From assembly GCA_036346375.1 (NCBI GenBank), contig JAYEVE010000527.1:558001-622000 (forward strand): a DNA stretch of 64,000 bases, in the 5' to 3' direction. Positions 46,690 to 57,229 of the stretch are shown here, one piece after another. The DNA is from Guadua angustifolia. Taxonomy: Eukaryota > Streptophyta > Magnoliopsida > Poales > Poaceae. The notes beneath the pieces were generated by a model. That model saw only the letters and a program-made list of their open reading frames with translations. It was not told the DNA's origin and did no database searches. Position 1 is the first letter of the stretch. The number at the start of each line of letters is the position of its first letter. A program made the position numbers and the translations under genes.

Positions 46690-48073
46690 TTTCGGCTTGT
46701 CCCCAAGCCAATGATAGCAAACCTTAGACTGTACATGTTGTCACCACCAGGGTCCCATGGTAACTGCAAGTATAGACTTCTGCTCCCAGAACGACCACTG
46801 TAAGACCCATATCCTCCAGAGACCTGGGAACTGCCATAATTTGCATAACTGTCAACCGGAACCATATCGTCCGATGGATGATGTCCACGCGAATATGGAT
46901 AATCATGCCCAGTAGATTTAGTGTCTCTGCCTATATACTTTGGCCCATCAGTAACACTAGCAGGCAATGGATGGTAAGGGATCACAGGTGGAAAACCTGA
47001 CAAAGCACCCTCTCTTTCAAAAAAATTGGCTTTCAGTCTTGTAGTTATTTGCACAAGAGCATGTCTTGCAACCTCAATGTCTCCACTGATCTGAACCATC
47101 TCCTCATCTTCAGCTGCTACTTTTGGAACATTCTCCTTTGACAGGATACGTATGTTTGCTCTTGATGTTCTCCGTATCTCAGTAATGATTGTACCACCTT
47201 TGCCGATCAAGCAACCAATACGTGATGTTGACACCAACAAGCGTGTTGTATAGGATGATGGCTCCCCCAATTCTACGTCAGTTTTCTCACTGCATCTTGG
47301 CTGTAAATGAACTGCAGCATTAATTGTTGGAGAGACAGAATCTTCAAAGCACTCCTTTGCCGAAACTGTAATTATGCAGTCATCTTCATCACTTGAACCA
47401 TCCATTTTGATAAAAGCTCCAGATTCCTGCCTAATCTGTCTGATAACTCCACCACCCTTTCCAATTACACCCCCCACATTCAGTGCAGCACAAAGCAGAC
47501 GCAAGCTAAAGTCCTTTGCAGAGTTCTCCTCCCTCCGTGGTTGGTATAAAGAAGGCCAATCTCCTGCCACATCACCTTTGTATCCTCCATAGGGACTAAT
47601 CATAGGAGTAATCCCTACGACTGGTGCTGTATATGAACTACCAAGGTGGAAGCCCACTGGATAAGGTTGGGTCAAGCTGGGCGCAAGAAGATGCTGTGAC
47701 CTAGATGGGTTGTCATGGAGCCGAGATGACACTTGAAAAAGAGCTTTTCTGACAACTATCTGCCCCCAGATATCTGGAGAAGTTCATCACCGCTAATGGC
47801 ACATGCAGGGATATGTTCATTACTAAACACACGTATCTGTACACCAGTGTCCCTGCGGAGTCCCTGGATGATATGCCCACCTTTTCCAATAATGCATCCA
47901 GTCTGATCTGATGGCACAAGCAAGCGAACAGTAACTTGGGCTAAACCTTCATCATTTTCTTCGTTCCCAGTTTCATCATCAGTGGCAAACTTCTCATGAA
48001 CTCTAAAGAGAGCATCTTGAGCAGGGCAAACATTATCTTCAGTATCTTCGAGGGTATTAGTGTCACAATCCAT
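46690..48073 (-). pseudogene. Captured KH-domain RNA-binding protein fragment (HEN4-like)
   Basis: Three KH domains are readable on the minus strand: TVRLLVPSDQTGCIIGKGGH (near 47900), SLRLLCAALNVGGVIGKGGG (near 47490) and TRLLVSTSRIGCLIGKGGTI (near 47230). Each has the IGKGG RNA-binding loop. A Gly-Tyr-Ser-rich tail follows (SGGYGSYSGRSGS). This is the layout of plant poly(C)-binding/HEN4-type nuclear proteins, which usually have five KH domains, so the last is missing. No introns interrupt the long frames, consistent with capture from spliced RNA. The frame breaks near 47745-47756 after ELLQISGG, where the sequence becomes AGATAG. The 3-prime end runs into the polypurine tract. Confidence 0.88.
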
Positions 48074-48160
48074 CTGAGGGTTGTTACTGTTTATGTAGTC
48101 CTATCCGGTAGCTGGCTTTTGTTCAGCCATCTTGGGAATCATCACTGTTGGCTTGGCACT

Positions 48161-48811
48161 CTAATAAGACTTCACGTCCTGTTCAATTGTAGGACCCAAC
48201 ACAATAGATGATTGAGATGTTTTTGTTGCAGTAGGTAAACTCTGGCTCTTAGAGCTACTTGGGATGGACTGCAAAAGAACAGGATTACTGTTAGTGGCTG
48301 GTGATGAAGACGAAACATTATCTGTCTTTAATGGTTGCATTCCACCAGCCGCATGCAAAGAGCTAGCACCCATGGAGGTAATAATATCTGATTTTGCAAT
48401 GGGAATGGCATTCCCAGGCAAATCTTGAATGGATTGGAGAGGTTGAGCCTTTTGTTGTGTTGGGCACTGGCTAGTGTTACTGTCATGCATACCAACAGCT
48501 TGGGTAGTTCCTTGTGCACCTTGCTGAGGAGTTGATTGAGAATTTAACATTTGCTGCTGCAACTCCAAAAGCATTTTCTGCTGCTCCAAGATCAGAGGTT
48601 GCTGTGGCTGTAGAGCCTTTAATAGTTGTAGTTTCATTTGATGATCAGATAGCTGTGTATTCATGTTTGCATCACTGGACACATGAACAGGTTGTATCTT
48701 TATTTGCTGCTGTTCCTGCACTGAGTGCTGAGCCTGCTGATGTGTCACGTTCCCACTACTCATTAGAGCTCCAGCAGATAATATTGTGTTTCCCACTACT
48801 TTGATGGGCAA
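48161..48811 (-). pseudogene. Captured glutamine-rich protein fragment
   Basis: The open frame of 216 codons has no in-frame stop or intron. It reads QLSDHQMKLQLLKALQPQQP, LEQQKMLLELQQQML and ends TSQSSIVLGPTIEQDVKSY. Composition and the Q-L-S-x-H-Q-x-x-L-Q-L-L phrase resemble the glutamine-rich middle region of activator-type auxin response factors, but no B3 or PB1 domain is present to prove it. It lies between the KH and ERF pieces in the same direction. The ordered Ser/Thr-rich end indicates a real protein segment rather than simple repeat. Confidence 0.6.
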
Positions 48812-49001
48812 CTACTGTTCGTGCTGAATGTTCATCCGACAACAGTCGTCCCAGATGCACCGACCATGGCAGGCTTCGCGGGCTTGAGCTGCCATAGGCC
48901 AAGATGGAAACCCGACGAGAGCCACCACGCCATCCACACCTTCTTGTACATGCACCTCATTCACTGGTCCTCATCGACCAAAGACTTGACGAAGTGCCTC
49001 C
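48812..49001. other. Unidentified captured segment
   Basis: GC-rich sequence joins the ERF and Gln-rich pieces. It is open on the plus strand (FAGLSCHRPRWKPDESHHAI) but not recognisable on either strand. It may be untranslated or antisense sequence of one of the captured transcripts, or a fourth source. Confidence 0.4.
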
Positions 49002-49530
49002 TTAGTCACCTGCCCAGGGTAAAGTAGATGATGAATGGTGATGCGAAGGAGGGATCCAGCAGATGCCACACGCTGCGTCTCCTGAGTTGCCATTTCGTCG
49101 AACATGTGGCGAGCAAGGCGGCTTGTTCCTGAGCTTGCGCTTCCGGATGCAGTGGCGCTGCTTGAGCGCCAGCGCGGGCGAGTTACCTGCGGCGGTCAAG
49201 CCCAGCACGCTCAGCGACTCATGCACGCGCTCAGCCTCGAAGTTGAGCACGGCGGTGGACCGCGCAAGGCAAAGGCGGCCCGGTCGTAGGCGAGCACGGC
49301 GTCCTCGGTTGTGTCGAAGGTGCCGAGCCACACGCAGGCGCCGTTGTGTGTGGAGTCCCGGATCTCCGCCGTGTACTTGCCCCAGGGCCGCTTCCGCACC
49401 CCAATCAGCGGCGCCTCCGCCGGTGAAGATGAGCCGTCTTCCGGACGACGGCCCGGATCCGGCGGCGTGCGACGAAGACGGGAGGACACGCGACGAAGAC
49501 CGTCGGCGCAGATCGGAAACTCCAGGTGTG
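49002..49530 (-). pseudogene. Captured AP2/ERF transcription-factor fragment
   Basis: The minus strand carries most of an AP2 DNA-binding domain: LIGVRKRPWGKYTAEIRDST then GACVWLGTFDTTEDAVLAYD and RAAFALRG. The beta-sheet residues that contact the GCC box (GVRKRPWG, AEIRD) are kept. After ALRG the frame shifts by one base and continues VLNFEAERVHESLSVLGL and LALKQRHCIRKRK, the tail typical of ERF1-like (group IX) factors. The protein is therefore split by a single indel. It lies next to the primer-binding site, so it would be first in the element transcript. Confidence 0.85.
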
Positions 49531-49531
49531 C

Positions 49532-49543
49532 GCTCTGATACCA
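49532..49543 (-). other. Primer-binding site of the gene-carrying retrotransposon
   Basis: On the minus strand TGGTATCAGAGC is a perfect match to the usual initiator-Met tRNA primer site. It is two bases from the LTR end. This identifies the right-hand repeat as the 5-prime LTR. Confidence 0.92.
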
Positions 49544-49545
49544 AA

Positions 49546-49825
49546 TATCACGAACTTGATCCTCTCCACACAAGTCTTCACTGGTACTTTGGATAAATTG
49601 AGTACAATAGAGAGGAATTGGAGTTTAGACTGGGAAGAGCATAGAATTGGAGGTAGGATAGCAGAGAAATTGAGGTAGCAGAGGGAGAGGAAGCAGTCGG
49701 CAGGAAGAAGAAAGACGTCGTTTGTTCTTCGATCATTTTCCCCGCTGCTGCTCCTTTGCCTTTAAAGTATCTTCCCCTCGCAGCCGAAGCGTAGTGGGCC
49801 AACCCAGCTTCCAAGGTCCATGACA
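49546..49825 (-). repeat. 5-prime LTR of the gene-carrying retrotransposon
   Basis: 280 bp on the minus strand, from TGTCATGGACC to TTCGTGATA. The final CA is changed to TA. It is followed outward by the TGAAC duplication. Confidence 0.92.
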
Positions 49826-49830
49826 TGAAC

Positions 49831-52484
49831 ACACTATCAATTTAAGATAATCTCGAAATTTTTAAATTGAGGAAAGGTCGCCGGATCGAAGGAGGAAATT
49901 AAGCTCATCATCGCTTGTTTGTTTCAAATCAAATATGGATGAAGGTGGCAGTGAAGAATCGAGGGGAATGGAAGCGAGCGATGGGAGTGATTTGAGCACG
50001 TCTCCTACTAGCGGACACTCAGGTGGCCCACGTCACAATCCGATCACAGATTTACAGAAAACCTTGAAAACGCTACAGCGTTCGACGGCATGTATACCTA
50101 CCATCTGATCGTATCAATCCAACGCACCAGATCGATGCCACGTTATCCATATCCCCCATCCTAATCCATTCCATCTCTGTCACTTACAGTCCCTATCCGC
50201 CACCGTTCTTCACTCTACAGCGGCAACAGCAGCAATCATCTACAGCTTCCTGTTTGGCGCGACAGCGGCGAGCACGTGCAAGCTAGGGCCGCATGGCGCT
50301 AGCGAGTGTGGGCGTGGGCAAGCAAAGACTGGTGAGTACGCGCGCGTAGAGGCCACACGGGGGTGGCGAGTGCAGGCATGAGAAAGCAGCGGCCGGTGGG
50401 TGCATCAAGCTAGCGATTAGCGCGTGCATGACGTGCGCGAGATGTCCACTGTCTCACCATATACAGGAGCAGTGGTGAATTTGGATGAAAGTAGAGATGG
50501 GACTTCTATATCGAAGTTTTAATTTAACATAAGCATATTAATTTTACATCTACCGATCTATTGCTAACTAAATTCCAAATTCATACATATTAAATCAGAG
50601 AGACAAAAATATCAATCAGTCAATAGAATATAGACTTGGGCAATAGAATACAAAAATCAGACATCAGTTATCACAACAAAAGGCATTCAGCTATGAGGCA
50701 TTACATTGGGGCTTGGTGTAATTTTTTTATACCGAGCAAAGTAATTAGTGGTGTTAGCGAATTAGTGTAGCTTTGATGTCATCGTCCTAGCGATATGAAG
50801 CTGAGAGGCTCCTTGTCCTCAGTCGCTCCTCCTTGCCGATCGCCTCGGTTCCTATCTGGGCTCTGGCGATGCGTGTTTGGTAGCTAGTTAGACGGAGTGA
50901 GCCTTGGTTCCTCTCTAGGCTCTGGAGATGCGTGTTCGGCCGCCAGCTAGACGGCGCTCCAAGCAGCCGATTCCTTTCCTCTAGTGATGCGCGTTCCGCC
51001 CAACTCCTGACAATGCATGTTCCGCCCGGCGCTTCGCTAATGATGCGTGTTCCGCTCGGCGCTCCTCTGGCGATGCACATTCTGCCTCGTGCTCTGAGTA
51101 GCCGATAACTCCTCTCGGGCCTCTACCGCCTATTGGCTACTCACCTGCCCTGGCCCTGGTGCACGCCTGGTGCCCTCGAGTCTGGCTCTTCGGCGCCTGT
51201 TGGTGCCGGCGTGTCACGGCGAGTTCTCACGAATCGGCCACCCGCCGCGTGGTCACGCCGCCCGTGCATCTACCACTCGCAATCGCCCATGCGTCGGTCT
51301 ACCGCCTGCGAGACGACATCGACATTGTTCGTCTCTTAGACTCCTGGTGCTGCATTACAGTAAAGGATGTTGAGTACTATGCCAGGTGAAAACCCATGAG
51401 AGCAAGGGAGCACATGACTGATTTTGATGGCCCACTTACCTAGCAGCATTGTTTTTACTTTTCTTATTACATCTTACTTTCAATTGCCAGTTCCTAAACC
51501 TGTCGATTTGCCTCCATGACGCCATGTCTTTACATCTTTCTGGAGTTGGGGATACTGGGAGGAGAGAGAATTCGATCGACTGGAGGTGGGGCTGGCGCTC
51601 TAACCAACCCCAATGGTGGATCTGCCCCTGTATAGGAGCACGGTGTCATGCATCAAGACATCATTAATTCTATTAGACGCCACATCGCCACTGGGAAACC
51701 TCACGAAACACTCATGAGATTTGGCCACGATTTCACGAGGACACATTGGATCCCTCTATCTCCTTCGACTCTGGCACCGTCCTCCCCTCCTCCACCCTTG
51801 GCTTCAAATCTGGCGCAAGATGTGATGTGGTGATACATCTCTAGCTCCGAATCTTGCGACAGCCTGGCTCGGGACACACAGATCCAGCGACAACACGGTG
51901 CAGGGCTTAGGCCTAAGCCTAGGAAGAGAGAGAGATGGAAGCTCAACGTGAAGCTTGAGCACAGATTCGGGTGACGTCGTTCGGCTCCATTGCGGCAGTG
52001 ATAGTTAGGGTCAGAGTTAGAGATGTGGTAGAATATCGTAGCCAAGTGAGCTCAGTGAAACTTCTTGAAAACCTATTTTAAATTTATTGAAACTTGATGA
52101 AACTTCTGAAACTCATTAGTTGAAATTTAGTGTAACTTGAATTCTAAAATCAGAAATTGGTTGAAATTTTGGCTTGGAATCTTCTAGAAATGTGTGAAAC
52201 TCACTAAAACATGAAATTTTTTGATACATTTTCTAGAAACTTGCCGTTGAAACTGTGTGAAACTTTGCTATACCGTTTGTAGCACTTCCAACGGTATAAC
52301 ATTGGGTAGCGTCATTTTTTTAAGGGTGTGAGTAATATCCAAAAGCTAAGTTTTATATAACCCATAAAGTTCATATATGTGCGCATAAAGGTATCCATAA
52401 TGCAAGCCACCTTTGAGTGGTGGCCTTACAAAAGAAGATGTGCCACCTAGGCACAAGCTGTAACATGCGAAGTCAACACCACTA
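49831..52484 (-). other. NLR copy B intron, remaining segment
   Basis: No gene is supported. The block 50790-51100 is a degenerate tandem array of about six units around GCGATGCGTGTTCCGC and GGCGCTCCTCT. The stretch 52060-52270 is full of GAAACTT words. GC-rich frames at 51133-51389 overlap on several frames and show no family. Little of this has a counterpart in copy A, so it is probably inserted sequence. Confidence 0.5.
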
Positions 52485-52487
52485 TAA

Positions 52488-52825
52488 GGGCATTTATAAT
52501 GCTGTTTCTTAGATGGTTTCTTAGCATGCCATGTAGGATAAAAAGTTTAGGTGGCAATGAATTAATATAGAGAGAGAAGGTTAGAGTTTCTTAAACTAGA
52601 AATGGTTTCTTCATTAAATGCTTTGGCTAAGAAACCATAAAAAACTGCATTGTGGGTATGGTGGTTTCTTATGCATGCCTAGGGTGATGAAAAAGTAATA
52701 GTTAAATATTAAATGATAAAACCATGTTAAGAAACAATGCATGGTATCTTTTGTATAAATTAGTGTTTCTTAGTGACATGGATGTCTTTGAAACAAGTAG
52801 AAGAAACTCTCCATTGGGAATGCCC
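52488..52825. mobile_element. Tourist-like (PIF/Harbinger) MITE
   Basis: The 338-bp element has inverted ends GGGCATTTATAATGC...GTTTCTTA and the complement of GAAACTCTCCATTGGGAATGCCC. It is flanked by the 3-bp duplication TAA (52485-52487 and 52826-52828). The interior is AT-rich with repeated GGTTTCTTA words and no coding capacity. TAA duplications are the hallmark of PIF/Harbinger MITEs. Confidence 0.8.
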
Positions 52826-53020
52826 TAATGTGTGTCCACCGTAATGTTCTTTATTTCAGCTCTTCACATCCAGCCGAATGGTTTTGTTGTACAAAATTTT
52901 GCATTGTGAAATTTTATCTGCACGTATGTCCAAAATGACTAATATTAATTTGTGATTGATGGTGGTAATATGTTAAGGAGAACACATAGGAAAAATAAAA
53001 GACATTAACTGCGTACTGAC

Positions 53021-53126
53021 CTGTTTCTTGTGCAAAGACCACGCATCTTCAGGGCTGAGCTTATTGACCCTGTGTATGTGTATGGCTTTCACCAGTCGAG
53101 CGACTTGTGTGTTTCTGGTGGTGACT
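53021..53126 (-). pseudogene. NLR copy B, exon 1 remnant with intact splice donor
   Basis: On the minus strand the end of exon 1 reads EDAWSLHKKQ and stops at the donor GTCAGT in phase 0. The last codon is CAG, in contrast to TAG in copy A. Homology to copy A ends at about 53126 and the next bases match the region upstream of the copy A start codon. Everything coding for the coiled coil, P-loop and kinase-2 motif is therefore deleted. Confidence 0.88.
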
Positions 53127-53309
53127 GTCACTAGTCAGTCATTGACTCCGAGCATGGCCTTGAATACAAAAGCTTGGCCCAGCAAATGGTTGATCAAATT
53201 AACACTTTCAGTAAAAACATACAGAGTTTTCAATGACGTGATAATACTAATAAAAGGCCTGATATTGACCAATTAACCGGAACAAGCAAATTAAGCTACA
53301 CTACTACAG

Positions 53310-53640
53310 AACCGGCTACTAGTAGCGGTTCGTAACCCCCTTTAGAAGCGGTTTTATAACCGCTTCTAAGCAACCGCGTGTGATACTCGTCGGGTATCAC
53401 AAGCGGTTGCTCGAACCGCTTGTGCTATGGCACCAGAAGCGGTTGGGAAGGTGTTCGGGAGGGCCAGTGGAGCCGCCACGTGGGGAACTCTACAAGCGGT
53501 TCGTTTTACAAACCGCTAGGAGAAGGATATCGAAGCGGTTCGTCGTACAAACCGCTTGGAGAAGGATATCGAAGCGGTTAGTCTTACCAACCGCTTGAGA
53601 GTAAAGACTCTACAAGCGGTTGGAGTCACCAACCTCTTGT
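53310..53640. repeat. CACTA II left subterminal AAGCGGTT repeats
   Basis: About a dozen AAGCGGTT/AACCGCTT words lie in both orientations. Many are paired as hairpins separated by 5-20 bases (for example AAGCGGTTCGT...AAACCGCTTGGAGAAGG). The same word builds the central block at 58840-59446. They are the probable binding sites of the element's own DNA-binding protein. Confidence 0.85.
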
Positions 53641-53889
53641 GGAGAGAGTTTTCGATTATATGTATTTTAGAATATGTTCTTACAGTGTTTTTGTATATCG
53701 TTTTGACCATAAAATTAAATATGAGGGAGGAGTTTTTTGCAATTAAATATATATTGCATATGCATACTCATACACATGTTCACAAGCTAGCTAGCTCACT
53801 ACACTAAAAAACGAACTTAATAGTGTAAAAATGGACAAGTACATAGACGCAACCAACGTCTACAATTTTGAATGATGAAAATAAATGAT

Positions 53890-56800
53890 TATCGAACTCA
53901 TTTCTTGCATGCGTCACTCTTTTTGTCCTTGGTCGACGTGGATGTCGTCATCAGTTCATCGGTGTTCAACTCTGGAAACCTTATGTGGAACTCGCCATTT
54001 CGAGATACAACCTCATCGACAATGAAGCCGATGAGTTGTTTTTGGAGGCGCGCACCGGTGAGGCGGAGCACGTTAACGTGCTCATCGATGTTAATGACAA
54101 TTAATAAAGCGGAAGTATATAAATATCCGATCACATGCAATTAATTAAAATGTAAGTTGTAGCTAACAAATTGACATGCATATACGAACCTCGGCCTAAT
54201 GTTCGTTCCAAATGCCGCCATGGATAAAACTTTGAATATAGTGGAACACGTAGTAGCCACATAAGTTGTTTCCGGCCGTCGGCGTTTAACCTTCAAGGGA
54301 GAAATTTGAATATCGATGAAGAACCGATATGGCGCATGTATATTAATAATAGTTTTTGTAGTGCGCACTGAGTGCTTACTATGACTTGAATTCTTTCTTG
54401 AATTCTCCTTTTGCTTCTTCTTAAACTTTGCAAATGTGTTGTTAAGGATGTTAATGAACCATTGGTATTTTTGGATTGGATTCCTTCTTGAGTCATAAAC
54501 CGTAATCCCGCCGTTGTCAAGCTCGATGACTAGAAGGATCCAAATGAAACCTATTCAGTATATTGCAACATATGCGTAAGTAGCTACTCGTACTATCAAT
54601 GGCTTAAGAAATACAAGAACAAGAGGTTTGTGAGAACACGTGACTTGAAGTTGAAGGGCGAAGTATGTACGGTTTGTAGTGTTGTTTCAAAGAAGGCATG
54701 CAAAAGGTATGCCTCAACGTTCGATTTTTGCATGTCGTATGACCGACTTTCTCATTGACAATCTCGGGTCGATGAAGCCAACGCTCTGTTTGCCCGTCTT
54801 GTACATCGTTGTATCTCCATTCTACATAAGAAGGATAACTAAGTTAATTAGATTTTCAATTTTGTGGTGCGAGAGGAAGCAAGCGGTAAACTTAGTAGAT
54901 CGACACTTACAGACACCGGCGGGACATGAAAGACACGTTGACCTCGTCTCCTTGGTACACATGGTACAAGTCATCGAATTCCACCATAGTTCGTGTTGTT
55001 CCCATGAAGAAATACTCATCTTGGAAACGGAGGAGGAACATTTGCTCTCCTTTAGATGCCCTTTCCATGTACCATTCATGCATTTGACGCATCTTGGTTG
55101 GGAGATCTTTTATATCCTTTGGATCAATTAGCGGTTTGCCCAACTCATACTTCCATTTGGTTGGTGCCATTGGAAGATCCTGGTCTAATGATTTGAGTCC
55201 CGCCTCCTTCAGGAATGCCATTTTCCTCAAGTCCTCAAAGCCTCACGATCTTCCACTTTCTTCTTCTTTCCCTTGAAGGAGCCAGTGTATTTTCCATTGT
55301 AGCCTTTCTTATTGTCCTTTGTAGTCGCTCATCACAAAGCGGCGGCGTTGCCCGCATGACCGAAAGTGCTTCACAGTTTTTATCTATTTTAAGCTTGGCT
55401 CGCTTCTTTGGCGCAAGCTACCGCCACATCCGTCTTTACGGATCTGACTAGCTCCTCCATGATGATCATATGGCCTCTTTGGCGGTTGCTTTGACATTTT
55501 CTGGCTACCGGATGCCGACTTCGTGGGAGGAGGTGCTAGTGCGGGATCCCTCCTTCTGACATCGAGCTTCTTCCTCGGGGGAGATGCTGGAGGCGTGGTG
55601 ACTGGAGATGTTGGGTGCTTCTTACTTTCAGGCGGTGGCGGTGGTGGTGGCGGCGGAGTCGGGCTTCTTTGTGGAGCGGGAGGTGGAGGAGGCGTGGCTC
55701 GACCACCGGGAAGCATTATGCGCAAAGCGACGCCGAGGAGTCGTGGGTTGTCGATGTGGAGGAGGCGTGCTTGCTCCTGCAGCTGGCTCAAACTGCGGTG
55801 CCTCTCTTGTTGGAGATATAACCTCCACACCATCCGAAAATATGATATACTTTTTGCGCCATAGGATGAATGTGCCATGGAGGGCCTGTCCAAGGTTGGT
55901 CACCTCGTCGCCCCCAGGAATATCGAGAATGAGATCTTCGAAGCCCCCCACCACCTCTTCCACCGTGACCTTCGAGTATCCGGCGGGTATCTGGTTGCAG
56001 TGGAATGTCTGGCCCGCCTCCACCGGATAAGCCATGCCGTAAGCCACCTTGAAGGAGAGGTTACGATATCAATGTGTAGCTCGTGACCGGGCGGCGAACC
56101 TTGATGTTGTCCACGGATGACGGACTGCGGGTCGCTCACATAGGCCACGACGGACGCAAGAATCGCTCTTTTTGCGGTCGAACTTATCACGGATTCTGGC
56201 GCCGCTGAACATTGGCCAACGTAGTGCTCCCTCAAGCCGGGCTGATTGCCGCACACTTTTTGCGTGACGGGACATCGATGGAAGCCCTCGTAGCTCTAAG
56301 CTCTTCCTCCAATCGACCCACTCTGCCCTGATCTCTCCTCTTGCTTCTGGCCCGGCTCCTGTAAGTGATTGAGTCTTTGGCAAAGCCGTGCCTCCATGGC
56401 ACCTTCCCGAATCCTCGTGTCCGTCCCGGGTGCTCAGGGTTTTGAAGGGCATATGTTAGCTCGTCATTCTCCCTGTCCGTCCGCAAGGATCCTGACCGAG
56501 TTTGCTCGATGGCTTCTACAATCCTTCCACCAACTTCTTGGACTGCCGGTGCCATCACCAAGCTACCGTCATCAGCAAGTTTGCCCCCGTGACCCAAGAA
56601 CCAATTGCGCAGGCGGGGCTCCCAATTCTCAGTTTCAGGTATAACATCCTGCTGCCGAAGTTCCTCTTCCGCTTGTCCCATTTCTTTTGCAGCTTTGATG
56701 TAACCACCGTCCCGAGATGGTGGTGGTATTTCTTCTTCTGTGCATTCACCCTGTTTTTTCCTCTCGCGGTCTGTCCTGCATCCGACAGCTTGTACTCCTC

Positions 56801-57229
56801 GAAAGCATCCCAATGATCGGCCAGTTTAGGAAATTGATTGAAGTCTGGCCTTTCTCCTTTGTCGATGTACTTGCGGGTGAGGGACGACTTCCACTGCTGA
56901 AAGGAAGTTGCCATCTTCTTCAAAGCCCATCCCTTGGCCTTCTGTTCGTACCCTTCTGGAAAAGTGAAATTTTCCTTCATATCCTTCCAGAGCAGTTCCT
57001 TGGTAGCTGCAGGGACTTCGGCCCATTTCTAGATGCTGATTGGGACGTGATCCCTCACGTGGTAGCCGCAAGCATTGTTGAAAGGGCCAATTGCTGATTT
57101 CGGGGCTAGCAGACTCCCGTCGTCGCCGACTTCGGTTATCACGTACTTTATCGAAGGCTTCTTGTTAGGTCCTCGGCTCATTCCGGACTGGGTGACCGAT
57201 GAGGTACCGGGCTGGAGACACAAACACAT
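53890..57229 (-). pseudogene. CACTA II second ORF with Ulp1/C48 protease-like end
   Basis: Minus-strand exons in order: YVITEVGDDGSLLAPKSAIG (57160); WALKKMATSFQQWKSSLTRK (56900); NRENDELTYALQNPEHPGRT-type text (56470-56420); the DUF8039-like region YSKVTVEEVVGGFEDLILDI and ALHGTFILWRKKYIIF (56000-55820); a Pro-rich basic linker (55700-55400); and LPTKMRQMHEWYMERASKGE (55110). The protease-like part has WILLVIELDNGGITVYDSRR (54530), GNNLCGYYVFHYIQ in a shifted frame near 54260 with the catalytic Cys, and LTGARLQKQLIGFIVDEV (54050). It parallels the CACTA I gene. An in-frame stop (about 57033) and several frameshifts break it. Ulp1-type enzymes cleave SUMO, but the role here is unknown. Confidence 0.82.

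Larger units (their letters stand above)
46390..49825 (-). mobile_element. Compact LTR retrotransposon carrying host gene fragments
   Basis: This has a full retrotransposon frame: target duplication TGAAC (46385-46389 and 49826-49830), 284-bp and 280-bp LTRs, a canonical primer-binding site TGGTATCAGAGC and a polypurine tract AAGGAGGGAGGAA. The 2.87 kb interior holds no gag or pol. Instead it contains minus-strand pieces of an AP2/ERF gene, a Gln-rich gene and a KH-domain gene, in the same direction as the element. The LTRs differ at only a few places, so the insertion looks young. The copy A intron has the empty site. This is transduction of host transcripts, of the type known from maize Bs1. 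Confidence 0.92.

Noticed and set aside
48514..49027. Plus-strand frames within the gene-carrying retrotransposon
   Set aside because: They are antisense to the Gln-rich and ERF pieces. The 48821-49027 frame remains unidentified but has no supporting signal.
55523..56086. Gly- and Val-rich plus-strand frames
   Set aside because: They are shadows of the proline-rich linker and DUF8039-like region on the minus strand.
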